Shown here piece after piece: positions 16,721 to 39,115 of a stretch of DNA of 64,000 nt (position 1 is its first letter; every line of letters begins with the position of its first letter). The notes under the pieces are model-generated. The model was not told the DNA's origin and did not search any database. It saw only the letters and a program-made list of their open reading frames with translations. Location: positions 28,274,728 through 28,338,727 of the forward strand of contig NW_004624747.1 of the NCBI RefSeq assembly GCF_000247695.1, read 5' to 3'. The translations under genes were made by a program, and so were the position numbers. The stretch comes from Heterocephalus glaber. Its lineage: Eukaryota; Chordata; Mammalia; Rodentia; Bathyergidae.

Positions 16721-16914
16721 GTAGAATGATGACATGTAGAAATGATTTTTGGTTAGGACACCTCGTCCTTTCATCTGTTACCTTTTCCTCTTATAGCATA
16801 CTCCTTTAACTTTGGGTATATTTCTACTGTATGCCACATGCAGATGTGTCAGATGCAGAGGTCAGAAAAGGAGGAAAATGAAGAACCATACCAGGATGAT
16901 CGAGGGAATTCTTA

Positions 16915-17005
16915 CTTTACTTTCTTTTTCTGGTACCGGGGGATCGAACCTAAGACCTTGCACTTGTGAGGCAGGCATGGTCCCCCTGAGCTAAATCCCT
17001 GGCCC
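16915..17005 (-). repeat. ID-like SINE
   Basis: GGTACCGGGGGATCGAACC; GGAATTCTT on both sides. Confidence 0.9.
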
Positions 17006-17460
17006 AGGAATTCTTTCTTCATGGCTTTAACAATGACTTCTCCCTCAGGAGAGTATTGTTCTGCTTACTTAGCTTCATCTTCATCAGATGAGAATGAGCC
17101 TTCTTAGTTTCATGGGTCATAAAACAATTGGTCTCAGGAGGCAGTGTGGTGCTTGGCCAATAGAGGGAATTGTAAGATAAAATTCTTAGACAAGGCCTGT
17201 GTTTGTATTTAAGAACTTCTAGATTGTTTAAATTTCATAGATCTGAGGTTATGCACTTGTAGAAAGATGAGTGTTATAGATTAGGAAGCCAAGGTTTATA
17301 GTATGACAGCCATTTATCAATTGATCTGTGTTCAATTTAACTTTTTTTTTTTTGGTGATTACTGGATAAATCTAAAATGTAGGATAGGGTTTGCAGACCT
17401 CTGTCCTCAAATAACCTTAAATTTGGGAATGAGAATCTTGTAGGAAGTTCCCATGCTTAA
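17006..17460. other. Intergenic, no feature recognised
   Basis: AT-rich, no exon or repeat identified. Confidence 0.4.
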
Positions 17461-17550
17461 TTTTTTTTTTTCCTTTGGTACCGGGGATCGAACTTGGGTT
17501 CTTGAGCTTGTGAGGCAGGTGATGGAACCACTGAACTAAATCCCCGGCCC
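17461..17550 (-). repeat. ID-like SINE
   Basis: GGTACCGGGGATCGAACTTGG to AAATCCCCGGCCC. Confidence 0.92.
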
Positions 17551-17631
17551 ATCCCCCCATGCCTTATTGAAATCAACATCTGAATCTTGTAGAAGTGGAA
17601 AACTTTTGTTCCTAAGGCAGTTGCTTAAATT

Positions 17632-17712
17632 GTTTTTTTGGGTACCAGGGATCGATCTCAGGACCTTGCACTTGCCAGGCAGGCACAGAGCCACTGAGCT
17701 ACATCCCCAGTC
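17632..17712 (-). repeat. ID-like SINE
   Basis: GGTACCAGGGATCGATCTC to CATCCCCAGTC. Confidence 0.9.
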
Positions 17713-18080
17713 TGGAAAACTTCTACAAGGTGGGGACATCTCTTTAGTCTACAGGGAAAAGTGCCTGTTTCCTTGGGGACTCCAATAGGCCTGTGCAATC
17801 TCGGCATGAAGGAACCATGTCCTTCAGGGGGTCATGTCTCTGAGAGACCCAGGTCATTGTGGGTTACATGAGTTTGTTCCTGGGACAAGGTCATTCTTGT
17901 TGATTTGGAATAAACTATTCTAATTTTAGAAGTTGTTTTACAGTGAGAAATGATGTAGGCAAAAGTGTTCTAGGCACAGTCATCGGGATACTACCTAGCT
18001 TCTAACTGCAATAACAAAATGAGAGAGGAAAAGAGAGGAACTGAAAAATAAATCATTCCATGGAGGAAATGTTTATGTTT

Positions 18081-18169
18081 TAAAAAAAATTTTCTGGTAC
18101 AGGGGATCAAACTCAGGACCTTGTGCTTGCAAGGCAGGCAGCAGCACCACTAAACTAAATCCCCTGCCC
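18081..18169 (-). repeat. ID-like SINE
   Basis: Target-site duplication ATGTTTATG; A box mutated (TAGTTTAGTGG). Confidence 0.9.
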
Positions 18170-19130
18170 ATGTTTATGGTTTTTAACAGCTTTCAGCTAG
18201 TAAAGGATTCTCAACATACAGAAAAATCTCAAGGAAAAGGTGAAATCCAGGGCAGCCTATAATATTTTTAATAGAGATTTCAGAGGATCTAAAAAGGTGC
18301 TTAATAAACCCTAATCCCTTCCAACAAACGAAAGGGACTTCTAATGATTTGAGAGAATGCCTCTTAGAGTCCCCTCTCAGTCAACATGACTTTTAAGAAT
18401 AGTAGTGTGGGAAGTATCTTAATACTATTCATGATTTTGGCCCAAATTGCTAGACAGTAGACCTAGTCACAAAGAAAAATACAATACAGTAGGAAGACAG
18501 CTTTTAGAGGGGCAGGGAACAAGGGCCAAGGTGGTAATGAAAACGATGGATTCACTTTAGAGTTTCTTTTGAGTTGATGATGTATGGTATAGCTAGGTAA
18601 ATCCCCGATGGGTGGAAATACCTAGAGTTCAGCATAGCGATCTAGGACAGGATTATTAATGCTTCAGTAATTGTGAAAGATGTTGCCCAGGGAGTATGTA
18701 TAGACAGGAGAACATAAGAGTAGTGCCTTAGGCGTCACCAGCACTGGTGACAAATACAAGTCACCTCTTCAGACTAGAATGAACTAAGAGAGGCAAATTA
18801 GGCAAGAGCAGGTCAAAGAAGCCACGAGAGTAAGGACACAAAAGCATGTAAGTACTTTGAAAAGTCCCTGTGGGCACTAATGAAAGTATTAGGATGTTTG
18901 CTAGAAAACTGCTTTTACCTGTCCTCATCGGAAGGGGGAAAGGACTGACTGAATGGCCTCCTCCAACTGTAGTCCCAGAAGGAACTGCGAAGACCTGCAG
19001 CCTTGCAAGACCCAGGTTTTCTAAAGACATCATGTCTGGTCACAGGATAAACATTTCTATTGGTTGCTAATGAACTGAAGAACTTTTGTAGTAACATTAA
19101 AGCAGTTTTTAAAAAATCTAGAAAAAAAAA
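18170..19130. other. Intergenic, no feature recognised
   Basis: Nearly 1 kb without a recognisable SINE; a short A-run at 19121-19130 abuts the 7SK pseudogene flank. Confidence 0.4.
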
Positions 19131-19146
19131 AAGAATAGTTAAGTGT

Positions 19147-19387
19147 GGCTATGAGGGCGATCTGGCTGCAACATCTGTCACCTCGTTGGTCGCCAGGGTT
19201 GATTCGGCTGATCTGGGTGGCTAGGCGGGTGTCCCCTTTGTCCCTCACCACTCCACCTGCGTCTCTCCCGAAGCTGGGTGCTAGGTGGAAGAGGACGACC
19301 AACCCCAATAGAGGAGGATCGTTTCCGTGGTCAAGGGTATACGAGTAGCTGCGCTCCCCTGCTGGAACCTCCAAACAAGCTCTCAAG
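19147..19387 (+). pseudogene. RN7SK: 7SK snRNA retropseudogene, 3'-truncated
   Basis: Matches the first three-quarters of 7SK (about 331 nt): GAGGGCGATCTGGCTGC, GGCTAGGCGGGTGTCCCC, GAAGAGGACGACC, GGTCAAGGGTATACGAGTAG and CTCCAAACAAGCTCTCAAG. It stops at CTCTCAAG, with no 3' hairpin and no poly(A). The second GATC of the HEXIM-binding hairpin is GGTC here. AAGAATAGT flanks both sides (19131-19139 and 19385-19393), a target-site duplication typical of tailless retropseudogenes. No Pol III terminator or promoter is evident, so it is very likely silent. Confidence 0.92.
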
Positions 19388-19400
19388 AATAGTAAGCGTC

Positions 19401-19461
19401 GCTGCCTGCTGCGCAAGTGCAAGGACCAGAGTTGGATCTCCGGTACCAAACAAAACAAAAC
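19401..19461 (+). repeat. ID-like SINE, 5'-truncated, in the flank of the 7SK pseudogene
   Basis: Starts at GCTGCCTGCTGCGCAAG and ends GGTACC plus CAAAA units. AAGAATAGTAAGCGT (19385) and AAGAATAGTAGGCGT (19462) are its target-site duplications. Confidence 0.92.
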
Positions 19462-19585
19462 AAGAATAGTAGGCGTGTGGTCCTATAAAACGTTCAGAGA
19501 GGCCAAGGTGTAGAAAAATCTTATGTCCAAGAGATTTATAAGCGAGTAACTTTTGCCTAATGGCGAAGGTGATACATTAATTAAA

Positions 19586-19725
19586 AAAAAAATCTGAGGC
19601 ATGGTGGCACACAGACCTGCTATCCCAGCTTTCGGGAGGCTGAGGCAGGAGGATGGCCTTGAGTTGGAGGCCAACCTGGGATATATAGTGAGTTCAAGGA
19701 GAGCTTGGTCTCCAAAAGAAAAAGT
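19586..19725 (+). repeat. B1 SINE
   Basis: GAGGCTGAGGCAGGAGGAT, GGGATATATAGTGAGTTCAAGG. Confidence 0.8.
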
Positions 19726-19737
19726 CTTTTTTTTTCC

Positions 19738-19915
19738 TCCCCTGGTACTGGTAAGGAGATCTGGGACGCTCTATCACTGAGCTATGTATTCTCTGCCTCC
19801 TCCCTTTTTCGTAGTTTTGAGACAGGTTTTCCTAAACTGCCCAGGATGGCCTCGCATTTGCCTCAGCCTCCCAGAGTGCTGAGATTACAGGAATGTGCCA
19901 ACGCGCCCAGGAGCC
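19738..19915 (-). repeat. ID-B1 dimeric SINE
   Basis: A shortened ID half (CTATCACTGAGCTATG) joined to B1 (TTTTGAGACAGGTTTTCC). Confidence 0.65.
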
Positions 19916-19980
19916 AGTTTTTAAAAAGTCATACTAACTTGCATGAAAAAGAGCAACCCCTGTACAAAATAAAAGATCAG

Positions 19981-20060
19981 GGCCGGGGATTTAGCTCAGT
20001 GGTTCTGCCGCCTGCCTCGCAAGGGCAAGGACCCGAGTTCGATCCACGGTACCAAAAAAA
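19981..20060 (+). repeat. ID-like SINE, mixed subtype
   Basis: CTGCCTCGCAAGGGCAAGGACCC combines markers of both subtypes; AAAAGATCAG flanks. Confidence 0.93.
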
Positions 20061-20389
20061 GTTTAAAAATTACAAAAAGATCAGTGGATTTTCCTTCAGT
20101 TTCCTGTCTGTGGTTCATCTCCCTCTCCTCTTTTATAAGGATGGTTACTGATCTATAAATTTCTCCCACAGTTTTATATCAGCTTCGCTCTGTTCCGTTT
20201 ATTAGCTGCTCATTGCTTTTCAAAAAGCCTTTGCCTTAAGGTGTCAACTAATTTATAACCGCCGTGGGTTAAGGCGGGACGGCGTTGACAGCCGCGCCCC
20301 TGCGCCCCGCTTTCCCACATGCCCGCTCGCGACGTCAGCGCGTGGCGTCATCGGGACGCGATGCCTCTGAGAATGCCGGGAGTAATAGT

Positions 20390-20463
20390 TCCTCCGCACC
20401 TCCTTCCTGTTGCGCTCGCGCACGCGCACGCGGCTTCCTAGCTCTTTGTCTTCCACTGGACAG
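20390..20463 (+). other. ZNF84: Predicted ZNF84 untranslated exon 1 (start approximate)
   Basis: CCACTGGACAG followed by donor GTGAGCG at 20464 marks the probable end of exon 1 inside the CpG island. The transcription start is not visible. Confidence 0.5.
20417..20428 (+). promoter_or_regulatory. NRF1-like site in ZNF84 promoter
   Basis: CGCGCACGCGCA fits the palindromic NRF1 consensus YGCGCAYGCGCR. It lies about 35 bp upstream of the predicted exon-1 donor, so it may lie within the first exon. Confidence 0.55.
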
Positions 20464-20760
20464 GTGAGCGCGCCCGGCCGCTGGTGAGGGTTGGGCCTTG
20501 TTGGGCGCGTCCGGCCTTTTCCGAGCGGCCTGTCGTTTGGCGGGCGGGCTGCTCACGGGTTGCAGCGAGGTGCTGGCAGAGTCAGGCTTGGTGGTCACGG
20601 GTCCGGAGCGGCGACTTTGGGCCGAAGAGGGCTCGGTGCTCTCCTGGGTCCACGGGCCACGCCGCTCCCTCTTTCACTGGCCTGCGTCTGCGACTACGGG
20701 ACTAATAATGAACGTGGCTGGCGCCAGGCTAGGCCTGAAGGCGCGTCGTCCTTTTTCGTC

Positions 20761-21049
20761 TGACAATGAGGAAAGCATTTTGATGTTATTAAAATGTAGT
20801 TTATTTCATGTACTTATTTTCTTCGTTTCAACTACTTGGTGTTGATCTGAAGCTGCACTTCTGGGTGTTTTTTTTCCCCCCTGTAGGTTAAGGAGTTAAT
20901 TTAAAAACCAGCATGTATTCTGTTGCCTATTCGGACATTTGAAATATGTGCTTAGTGTGCAGCACCTTGATGAATAGGTTAAAATAGACATCACTTACGA
21001 TGCAGTGAGAGGTCTCACAGCATTTGGTACTTTCCTCTTTCTAAACATT
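20761..21049. other. ZNF84 intron 1, no feature recognised
   Basis: The GC content falls to background right after the CpG island. Confidence 0.4.
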
Positions 21050-21102
21050 GTTTTTTTGTTTGTTTGTTTGTTTTGGTACCGGGGATCGAACTTGGGTCCT
21101 TG
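21050..21102 (-). repeat. ID-like SINE, 5'-truncated
   Basis: Only GGTACCGGGGATCGAACTTG and its T-tail (with GTTT units) are present; CTAAACAT flanks both sides. Confidence 0.9.
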
Positions 21103-21549
21103 CTAAACATGTGTGTTTTAAAAAGAATCTTACCTTTTCATATTTCCTTTTAAAAATTAGGAATATCCTGCATACATTCATTACATTGCATCGTTAGTAT
21201 CATTCCTTAACATGAAACATTTTTGTTCCTAGGAGCTTAAACTTACCTGAAGACTTTTTTCACCTCCTCCCGGATAACTTATGTTTCTCTTCTAGGTTTA
21301 TTCTTAGTCTATCCTGTAGTCATCAGTTCTGGAAGGGGACTGTGTTGCCCCGTACTGGGAATGTGAACAGGGACACTGAAAGCCTTTGTGCACTCCAGAC
21401 TTTAGTCTGTGGTCACTGGCTTGGGGGTGGACATCGTAAGTCCAGGAGCCCAGGTGTGACACTTCCTGACTTGGTTACATATGTTGGGAAGTGGCCCAAC
21501 CTATTACGTTTTTACTGTTCTTCTATGCTGGGTGTTGGTATGCTAAAAA

Positions 21550-21712
21550 AAAAGAACCCAGTGCAGTGGTGCGCACCTGTAAGTCTCAGCACTGAGCGTG
21601 GTTTGAGTCCCACCTGGGCAACTTAAGTCCTTGTATTAAAGTAAAAAATAAAAGGGCTGGGGATGAAGCTCAGTGGTAGAGCACCCCTAGATTTGATCCC
21701 CATTACAGACCG
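21550..21712 (+). repeat. B1-ID composite SINE
   Basis: B1 part GTGGTGCGCACCTGTAAG, ID part GGGCTGGGGATGAAGCTCAG. Confidence 0.65.
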
Positions 21713-21792
21713 CTCCCCTAAATGTAGTGTACTAAACATCTGACATCTATTAAGTAAGTTTTATTCTCTACTTTTTTGTAACATTCCCTTAG

Positions 21793-21905
21793 GACCTGAA
21801 GATGAGTTGAACTTTGGGATGATAGTGGAAGTTGTCCCTTCTGAAGATAAGTTAGAGAACTGGCATCACTGAGAGAGCTGCAGTGTTGTACAGAAAACTG
21901 CCAAG
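21793..21905 (+). other. ZNF84: Candidate ZNF84 untranslated exon
   Basis: A strong acceptor (CTTTTTTGTAACATTCCCTTAG ends at 21792, shown here only as a pyrimidine-rich tract plus TTAG) and a donor GTAAAA at 21906 bracket 113 bp without a SINE. This is a prediction only; no coding potential is claimed. Confidence 0.3.
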
Positions 21906-22220
21906 GTAAAAAACAAACAAACAAAACCAATGAAGTTAAAATAGGGCTAGTTCTATGGTAAGGGCTTTGGTATCTGTTTGCTGTGGGGTCATGTGAGGCT
22001 GAACAGAAGTCAATCCAAGGGCATTTCCTTCTGGAGGGGGCCAACTACCACAAACATTTCTTTAGTGACGTCAGGCTTAGAGTCTATGTTGTTCTTAGCA
22101 ACAAACTTAAATATAAAAAATATTTTAAAACTATGCTGATTGTTTATCGCATTGCTTTCACCTGAAATTCTTGACCTTTGGTATTCTGTGTGATAAATCT
22201 CCCTCGTTTCCACATATATC

Positions 22221-22308
22221 TTCTTTTTTTTTGTGGTACTGGGGATCGAACTTGGAACCTTTTGCTTGAGAGGCAGGTGGCAGAACCACTGAGCTAAATC
22301 CCCTACCC
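22221..22308 (-). repeat. ID-like SINE
   Basis: GGTACTGGGGATCGAACTTGG; TATATCTT flanks. Confidence 0.9.
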
Positions 22309-22500
22309 TATATATCTTTCTTCTTGACAAGTTCTTACTGAAACTTAACATCATCAGGTAGTTATTTTTGTTTTTGAGATGGGATCTCAAAAGGAATGTG
22401 TTATCATGCCTAGCTAACCACCAAGAAGACTATAAAAGAAATTTTAAATAATGTTGCAAATTTGGCTATTTGCTGGAGTAAATATTTGAATGCTAAAGTT

Positions 22501-22586
22501 TTTTTTTTTTTTGGTATCAGGGATCGAACTCCGGTCCTTGTGCTTGCGCAGCAGGCAGCGAAACCACTGAGCTAAATCCCTGGCCC
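22501..22586 (-). repeat. ID-like SINE, GACCC subtype
   Basis: Perfect 14-bp target-site duplication TGAATGCTAAAGTT at 22487 and 22587; a young insertion. Confidence 0.95.
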
Positions 22587-22737
22587 TGAATGCTAAAGTT
22601 TTATTGTTTATAGTATCATACTTTTTCTTATGTGAAACGAAATGAACACGTAATACAAATGGAATGACATTTGTGGGTACTTTTTTTGGTCTTTCATGTG
22701 TGTTTTATTTGTGTGTATGTATATGGTTGTTTTTCTT

Positions 22738-22800
22738 TTTGTTTTTGGTGGTGGTTGGTATAAAACCCAGGGAAGACTGAATTACATCCCCAGACCTTTT
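22738..22800 (-). repeat. Old ID fragment
   Basis: GGTATAAAACCCAGGGAAG to CATCCCCAGACC. Confidence 0.45.
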
Positions 22801-22816
22801 GAGGCTAAGCTGCCCA

Positions 22817-22965
22817 CAGGCTAGGTGTGATAGTGTGCACCTGTGTTCCCAGCACTTGAGAGGCTGAGGCAGCAGGATTGCCTCAAGTTCGAGGCCAGCC
22901 TTGGCTACGAAGTAAGTCCAAGGCCAGCCTGAACTACATAGTGAGACCCTATGTCCAGAAAACTA
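22817..22965 (+). repeat. B1 SINE with internal duplication
   Basis: The AAGT(A)AGTCCAAGGCCAGCCT stretch repeats part of the preceding GAGGCCAGCCT: the 29-bp type duplication. Confidence 0.85.
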
Positions 22966-23099
22966 GGCAGGGGGAACCAGTATCTGCCCTGGGACTTATA
23001 ATCTTTTTGCCTGAGCACCCTGAGTAGCTGGAATTAGCAGGTGTGCACCCTCATGCCTTGCCTGTTTTCTACCTTTTTATTGTTCTGTACAAGAAAGCT

Positions 23100-23188
23100 A
23101 TTGAGCTGTGGATGCAACTCAGTAATAGAGTGCTTGGCTAGTGTGTGCAAAGCCCAAAGTTTACCCCTCAGCACTACAAAAAAGAGAG
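23100..23188 (+). repeat. Older ID SINE
   Basis: GAGCTGTGGATGCAACTCAG then CCTCAGCACTACAAAAAAG. Confidence 0.7.
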
Positions 23189-23266
23189 AAAAAGCTGTTG
23201 ATACTATAGACATGTTTATTGACCTAGAACTTTTTCTTTTCCCTTTCCTTCCTCTGTCCCTCCCTC

Positions 23267-23352
23267 TTTCATTCATTCATTCATTCATTCATTCATTTTG
23301 AAGTACTAGGGATTGAACTCAGGTCTTTCTCACTAAACTACATCTGTAGCAT
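23267..23352 (-). repeat. (TTCA)n microsatellite and ID fragment
   Basis: Eight TTCA units to 23299; AGTACTAGGGATTGAACTC follows. Confidence 0.7.
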
Positions 23353-23382
23353 ACACCACCCCCTCCTCCATTTTAATTTTGT

Positions 23383-23466
23383 ATTTTTTTGGTACTAGGG
23401 GATCGAACTCGGGTCCTTGTGCTTGCGAGGCAGGCGGTGGAACCACTGAGCTAAATCCCCGGCCCC
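23383..23466 (-). repeat. ID-like SINE
   Basis: GGATCGAACTCGGGTCCTTG, GAGGCAGGCGGTGGAACC; close to consensus. Confidence 0.93.
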
Positions 23467-23593
23467 ATTTAAAATTTTTGAGGTCAAGGTCTCACTAAGT
23501 TGCTAAGTTGCCAAGGCTGGGCTTGAACTTGAATCCTCCTGCTTCAGCCTCCCAGAGTGCTAGGATTACAGGCATATCCCACCATGCCCAGCA
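23467..23593 (-). repeat. B1-like SINE
   Basis: GGTCAAGGTCTCACTAAG and AGTGCTAGGATTACAGG. The preceding ID inserted into its A-tail region. Confidence 0.75.
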
Positions 23594-23649
23594 AAAAGAT
23601 TTCTTTTTAATATATTAAGGAAAAAACGAAAACAGCTTTTAAATGTGAC

Positions 23650-24078
23650 TGCTGTGGCTTGTGTCTAGATGTCCCCCTAGAGCCTGATGTGGCCATAGAT
23701 TGTGTTTTTCAGAGGTGGCTGGATCTAGAGTGTGTAATGCTGGGATCAGGCGTGTGTGGTTACTAAATTAGTCCACTAATTGGTTTGGCACAGTTCTGGG
23801 TAACATTAAGGGTGCCCTACCCTGGGCATAAGTGCTACCTGCCTTAAGAGCTGGTTGCCTGGTTAAAGTGTAAGGGACAGACAGAAGGTTGCTGCTGTTT
23901 GCCTTCTGCCTGCCATGAGCTATTTCTCCTCTGTGATGCCCTTCTATCATGCCACCCTGCCTTTGAGCCAGCTGAATATGGACTGAAACTTCTACAGACT
24001 GTGAGCCAAAATAAACCTTTCCTCCTTTAACTTTGGGCATTGTGTATTTTGTCTCTGCAACACGAAAAATAAGACAGT
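23650..24078 (+). mobile_element. MaLR-type (ERVL) LTR, nearly complete
   Basis: Starts near GTGTCTAGATGTCCCC, has TTACTAAATTAGTCCACTAATTGG in split form, and ends with AATAAACCTTTCCTCCTTTAA and GTATTTTGTCTCTGCAAC. Two relatives occur at 51322-51712 (minus) and 62244-62432. Family placement rests on the general layout, not on a search. Confidence 0.6.
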
Positions 24079-24094
24079 GACCATATGTTTCTGG

Positions 24095-24300
24095 CTTTTA
24101 TTTTGTGGGTTTTTTTCCCCTTCCCAGTTCTAGGGATTGAACCCACAGTCTTCACACCAACCTACATCTCCGGCTCTTTTCATTTTGAGACAGGGTCTTG
24201 CTAAGTCACTAAATTGCCCAGGTTGGAGTAGTATTTTTAGTCCTTCTGCCTCAGCTCCAGAGTGTTAGCATTAAAGTGTGCGCCACTGAGCCCATTTACC
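24095..24300 (-). repeat. ID-B1 dimeric SINE
   Basis: TTCTAGGGATTGAACCCAC, then TTTTGAGACAGGGTCTTGC. Confidence 0.7.
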
Positions 24301-24432
24301 ATGTCAGAATAGTTTCCAGCATCTCTTAAGAGCTATCTTAAGGTGGTGAGATATGTGTGAGGTGGTGAGCAGTAATTCTTCTTACTTACTCTGTATACAT
24401 TTGAAAATGTTACAAATATTTTAGTTTTGTAG

Positions 24433-24526
24433 TTTTTTTTTTGTTTTTTTTTTTGGTACCAGGGATTGAACTCAGGTCCTTGCACTTGCGAGGCAGGCTA
24501 CAGAACCACTGAGCTAAATCCCTGGC
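24433..24526 (-). repeat. ID-like SINE
   Basis: GGTACCAGGGATTGAACTC; TTTTGTAGTT flanks. Confidence 0.92.
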
Positions 24527-24835
24527 TGTTTTGTAGTTATTACTGCTACTACTTGTTAAATGATGCCTGTACTACCAGGTCTTCTAAAGTGTAGATATTA
24601 TCACAATTTAGGCCATAAAAAAGTATATAACAGGGAGAAACCTTGGTGTGTGTTTCTGAGGTAACACTGAAGTTTGAATCACAGAAAGGCATGTAAGGGA
24701 ATAACTTGGTTCAGTGCTGGTCTTTAGGATGGTTAAGGGTTAGTCGGGCTGATCTTTATTTGTTTTTGTGGAATAAGTGATAGAATGTGAGCATGGAAAT
24801 GAGAGCTAATTCCAGAATTTGTGTTGTGTGTGATG

Positions 24836-24873
24836 TGTATGTGTATACATATATATATACACACACACACAAA
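24836..24873. repeat. (TA)n(CA)n microsatellite
   Basis: Alternating ATATATAT and ACACACAC. Confidence 0.85.
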
Positions 24874-25667
24874 TGAGGTCACAACATAGCAGGAAGAGAA
24901 ATAACTCAGTTCTGCTTCTTAATAGCTGGGCACACTAAATCACTAAGTTTTCATTGTCTCTTTGTGAAATGGGCATTTGTTAAATTCTTTGTGCTGTCTG
25001 TGATGATGAAAGTACTTGGTATGTGTCTAATGAATAGAATACTCACATTTTAACTGTTGTAATTGTTGTAGGGCATCTGTCACCTTATTGTAACATCTCA
25101 TTTTCCCCTCCATATCCCACTCTGAGGTCCACTTTCTCCTCACCATTTTCACAAATAAACAGAAGCCAAGAAGGCAAGAAAAGAAAAAGAATAGTAAATG
25201 TCATAACCACAATAATTGTGACTGTATTGAATTTGTCAGGCAAGACAGATTATTACTTTGGATTACAAACAAATTTGAGCTCTGAGCTGCTTCTAAGAGA
25301 AAAACATAATGAAGCTGAGATTTTAAGTGTTGTTGCATGATGGATGGATAGCAAATGCTAGGCCAAAAGGATGCCAACGCGGCCAACTTCATCCAAGGTG
25401 AAATAGATTTTTAAGGTAGAAAGCTTTTGAGGTATGAAGTGTCATTACATGAAGACGAAAGAAATAATCCTCCAGTATCATAGCCTTAAGCATGTAGTCC
25501 ATATATTCACAGAAGAACTAAGTATAATCGTATATGAGATTCAGTTCAATTTCCTTTAGAAATTGATAAAATTGGCAGACAAAAATAGGAAGGATATAGT
25601 AGATTTTAATAGCAAACTTAGGTTCAGAAAAGTGAAGTTTGTTTGTTTTAGCCAAAAACTACATAAC
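24874..25667. other. ZNF84 intron, no feature recognised
   Basis: AT-rich, SINE-free. Confidence 0.4.
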
Positions 25668-25830
25668 CAAAGCTAGGTAACGTGGTATATGCTTGTAATT
25701 CCAGCACTCTGGGAGGCTGAGGGAGGTAGATGACAAGACTGAGCCCAGCCTGGGCAACTTAGCAAGTCTCTGTCTCCAAAAAAAGGCCAAGGATATAGTC
25801 CAGTGTGAAGGGCCTGGATCTAATGTATTG
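25668..25830 (+). repeat. B1-ID composite SINE
   Basis: TGCTTGTAATTCCAGCACTC and GCCAAGGATATAGTCCAGTG. Confidence 0.65.
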
Positions 25831-26259
25831 TTTTTCTCTTCAATCTATGTCAGTATGAATTTTTAAAAAATCACATAGCCAATAAAGGAAAAAAGTTGAC
25901 TGAAACTCAAATCTGTTTTAAATTAAATCACATAAGCTTTGAAAATTTTAATCAGCTTAAAATAGACTTGTCTTTTTTTTTCCATAACACCTGTTAAAGT
26001 GATTTGCATTTCAGAGCCCACTGTACATATGCAATAAATCACAGAATTATTTGTGATAATTCTTTCTCTGTTTGTAGAGATAGGGACTTGGGTTGTACTT
26101 CAGTGGATCTTGCTTCTGTTCCTGAGAGGCCTATTTTAATTATGTAGTAACCATACCTTGGCTTTAGATGATCATAAATTCCTAGGTTCTGGCAAGGGAG
26201 GAAATGGTTTAGGGTATGACCTGAACTACCATTTGAAGGTATTTGTCCTATACCCACAG

Positions 26260-26443
26260 ATCTGGTTCTCACAAGTAGGCCTGATTAGATGAGAACAGAG
26301 TTCCTGGGACCAAAAATTCATCCACTGTAGAGAAGACATAGCCAAGACCTCACCCCAGAGCTTTGGGGCAGAAGCAGAAGAAACCTAGAATACAACACAT
26401 CTCACACTTGCTAATCGTCTTGTGCAGGCAACAGATAATAACC

Positions 26444-26452
<9 letters not shown>
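26260..26452 (+). other. ZNF84: Candidate extent of the ZNF84 start-codon exon
   Basis: TTTGTCCTATACCCACAG ends at 26259 and would make a 193-bp exon ending at the ATG TTA CAG donor. A second possible acceptor, TCTTGTGCAG, ends at 26427. The donor end is firm; the acceptor is not. Confidence 0.4.
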
Positions 26453-38408
<11,956 letters not shown>

Positions 38409-38850
38409 GAGTGAATAAGTGAGCCTAATAGATCCACACCTCGTTTGCTTCAGAAAATGCAGTCATGGTGAATCTTGTGCCAACAGTTGCATTCCATTGT
38501 ATGTCAGACTGTCCCTTAAAGTTGTGTAAGTGAGGTTGTGCATGGGACATTTTATCAGGCAAGCATACCTATCAGCACTCATGGAGGAGAGTGAACCTGT
38601 GAGTGCATTGGGTCCCTGGAATCTTCCAGAGCACTTGAGCCTTGTTCCATGGACAGACCAAGCAGGGATCCTGTGAATGTAGGAAAGCCTTGCAGAGGTC
38701 GGTCTCATTAGCCATTAGAAATGTTCCCAGTGCATTTGAGGGGAAACTTTGGAACAAGTGTGGTTATACTTTTATCAAGAAATGACAGCTCATTGTACTT
38801 AAGAAAATGACCTTAGGAGTGAAATTATATGAAATAAAAAAGTTCAATCA
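38409..38850 (+). other. ZNF84: ZNF84 3' UTR with poly(A) signal
   Basis: Finger-like fragments in broken frames continue past the stop, for example GTAGGAAAGCCTTGCAG near 38680, so the array was once longer at its 3' end. The first AATAAA is at 38833-38838, a plausible poly(A) signal. Further use of downstream signals cannot be excluded. Confidence 0.5.
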
Positions 38851-38981
38851 ATGTTCATCAAGTAACCTAGCTGCATTGTATTTTAGAAAGTTTATATTGC
38901 AGATAAACCTAACAAGCATATTGGAAACATATGTCCCTAGAAATAATGCTATGAAGGGAAGCCATACACATCTTTTGTTTT

Positions 38982-39115
38982 TCCTTTATTTTTGAGGCAA
39001 GGTCTTGTTATGTAGTTCATGATGGCCTTAAATTCTCTATATGGCCCAGGCTTTGAACGTGTGGTGATCTTCCTGCCACAGCCTCCTGAGAGTTTAGATT
39101 ATAGGTGTACTCTTC
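38982..39115 (-). repeat. B1 SINE
   Basis: TTTTTGAGGCAAGGTCTTG, GCCTCCTGAGAGTTTAG. Confidence 0.7.

Larger units (their letters stand above)
20245..20760 (+). promoter_or_regulatory. ZNF84: ZNF84 CpG-island promoter
   Basis: GC-rich sequence with dense CpG, clearly unlike the AT-rich surroundings and free of SINEs. It contains two CGTCA half-sites of the CRE type (20333-20337 and 20346-20350), an ACTAYRNNNCCCR-like motif (20377-20389, one mismatch) and a match to the NRF1 consensus (20417-20428). No TATA box is seen, as expected for a CpG-island promoter. Confidence 0.8.

Noticed and set aside
20253..20845. Several overlapping open frames of 60-115 codons in the ZNF84 CpG island
   Set aside because: High GC removes stop codons by chance; frames overlap on both strands and show no known domain.
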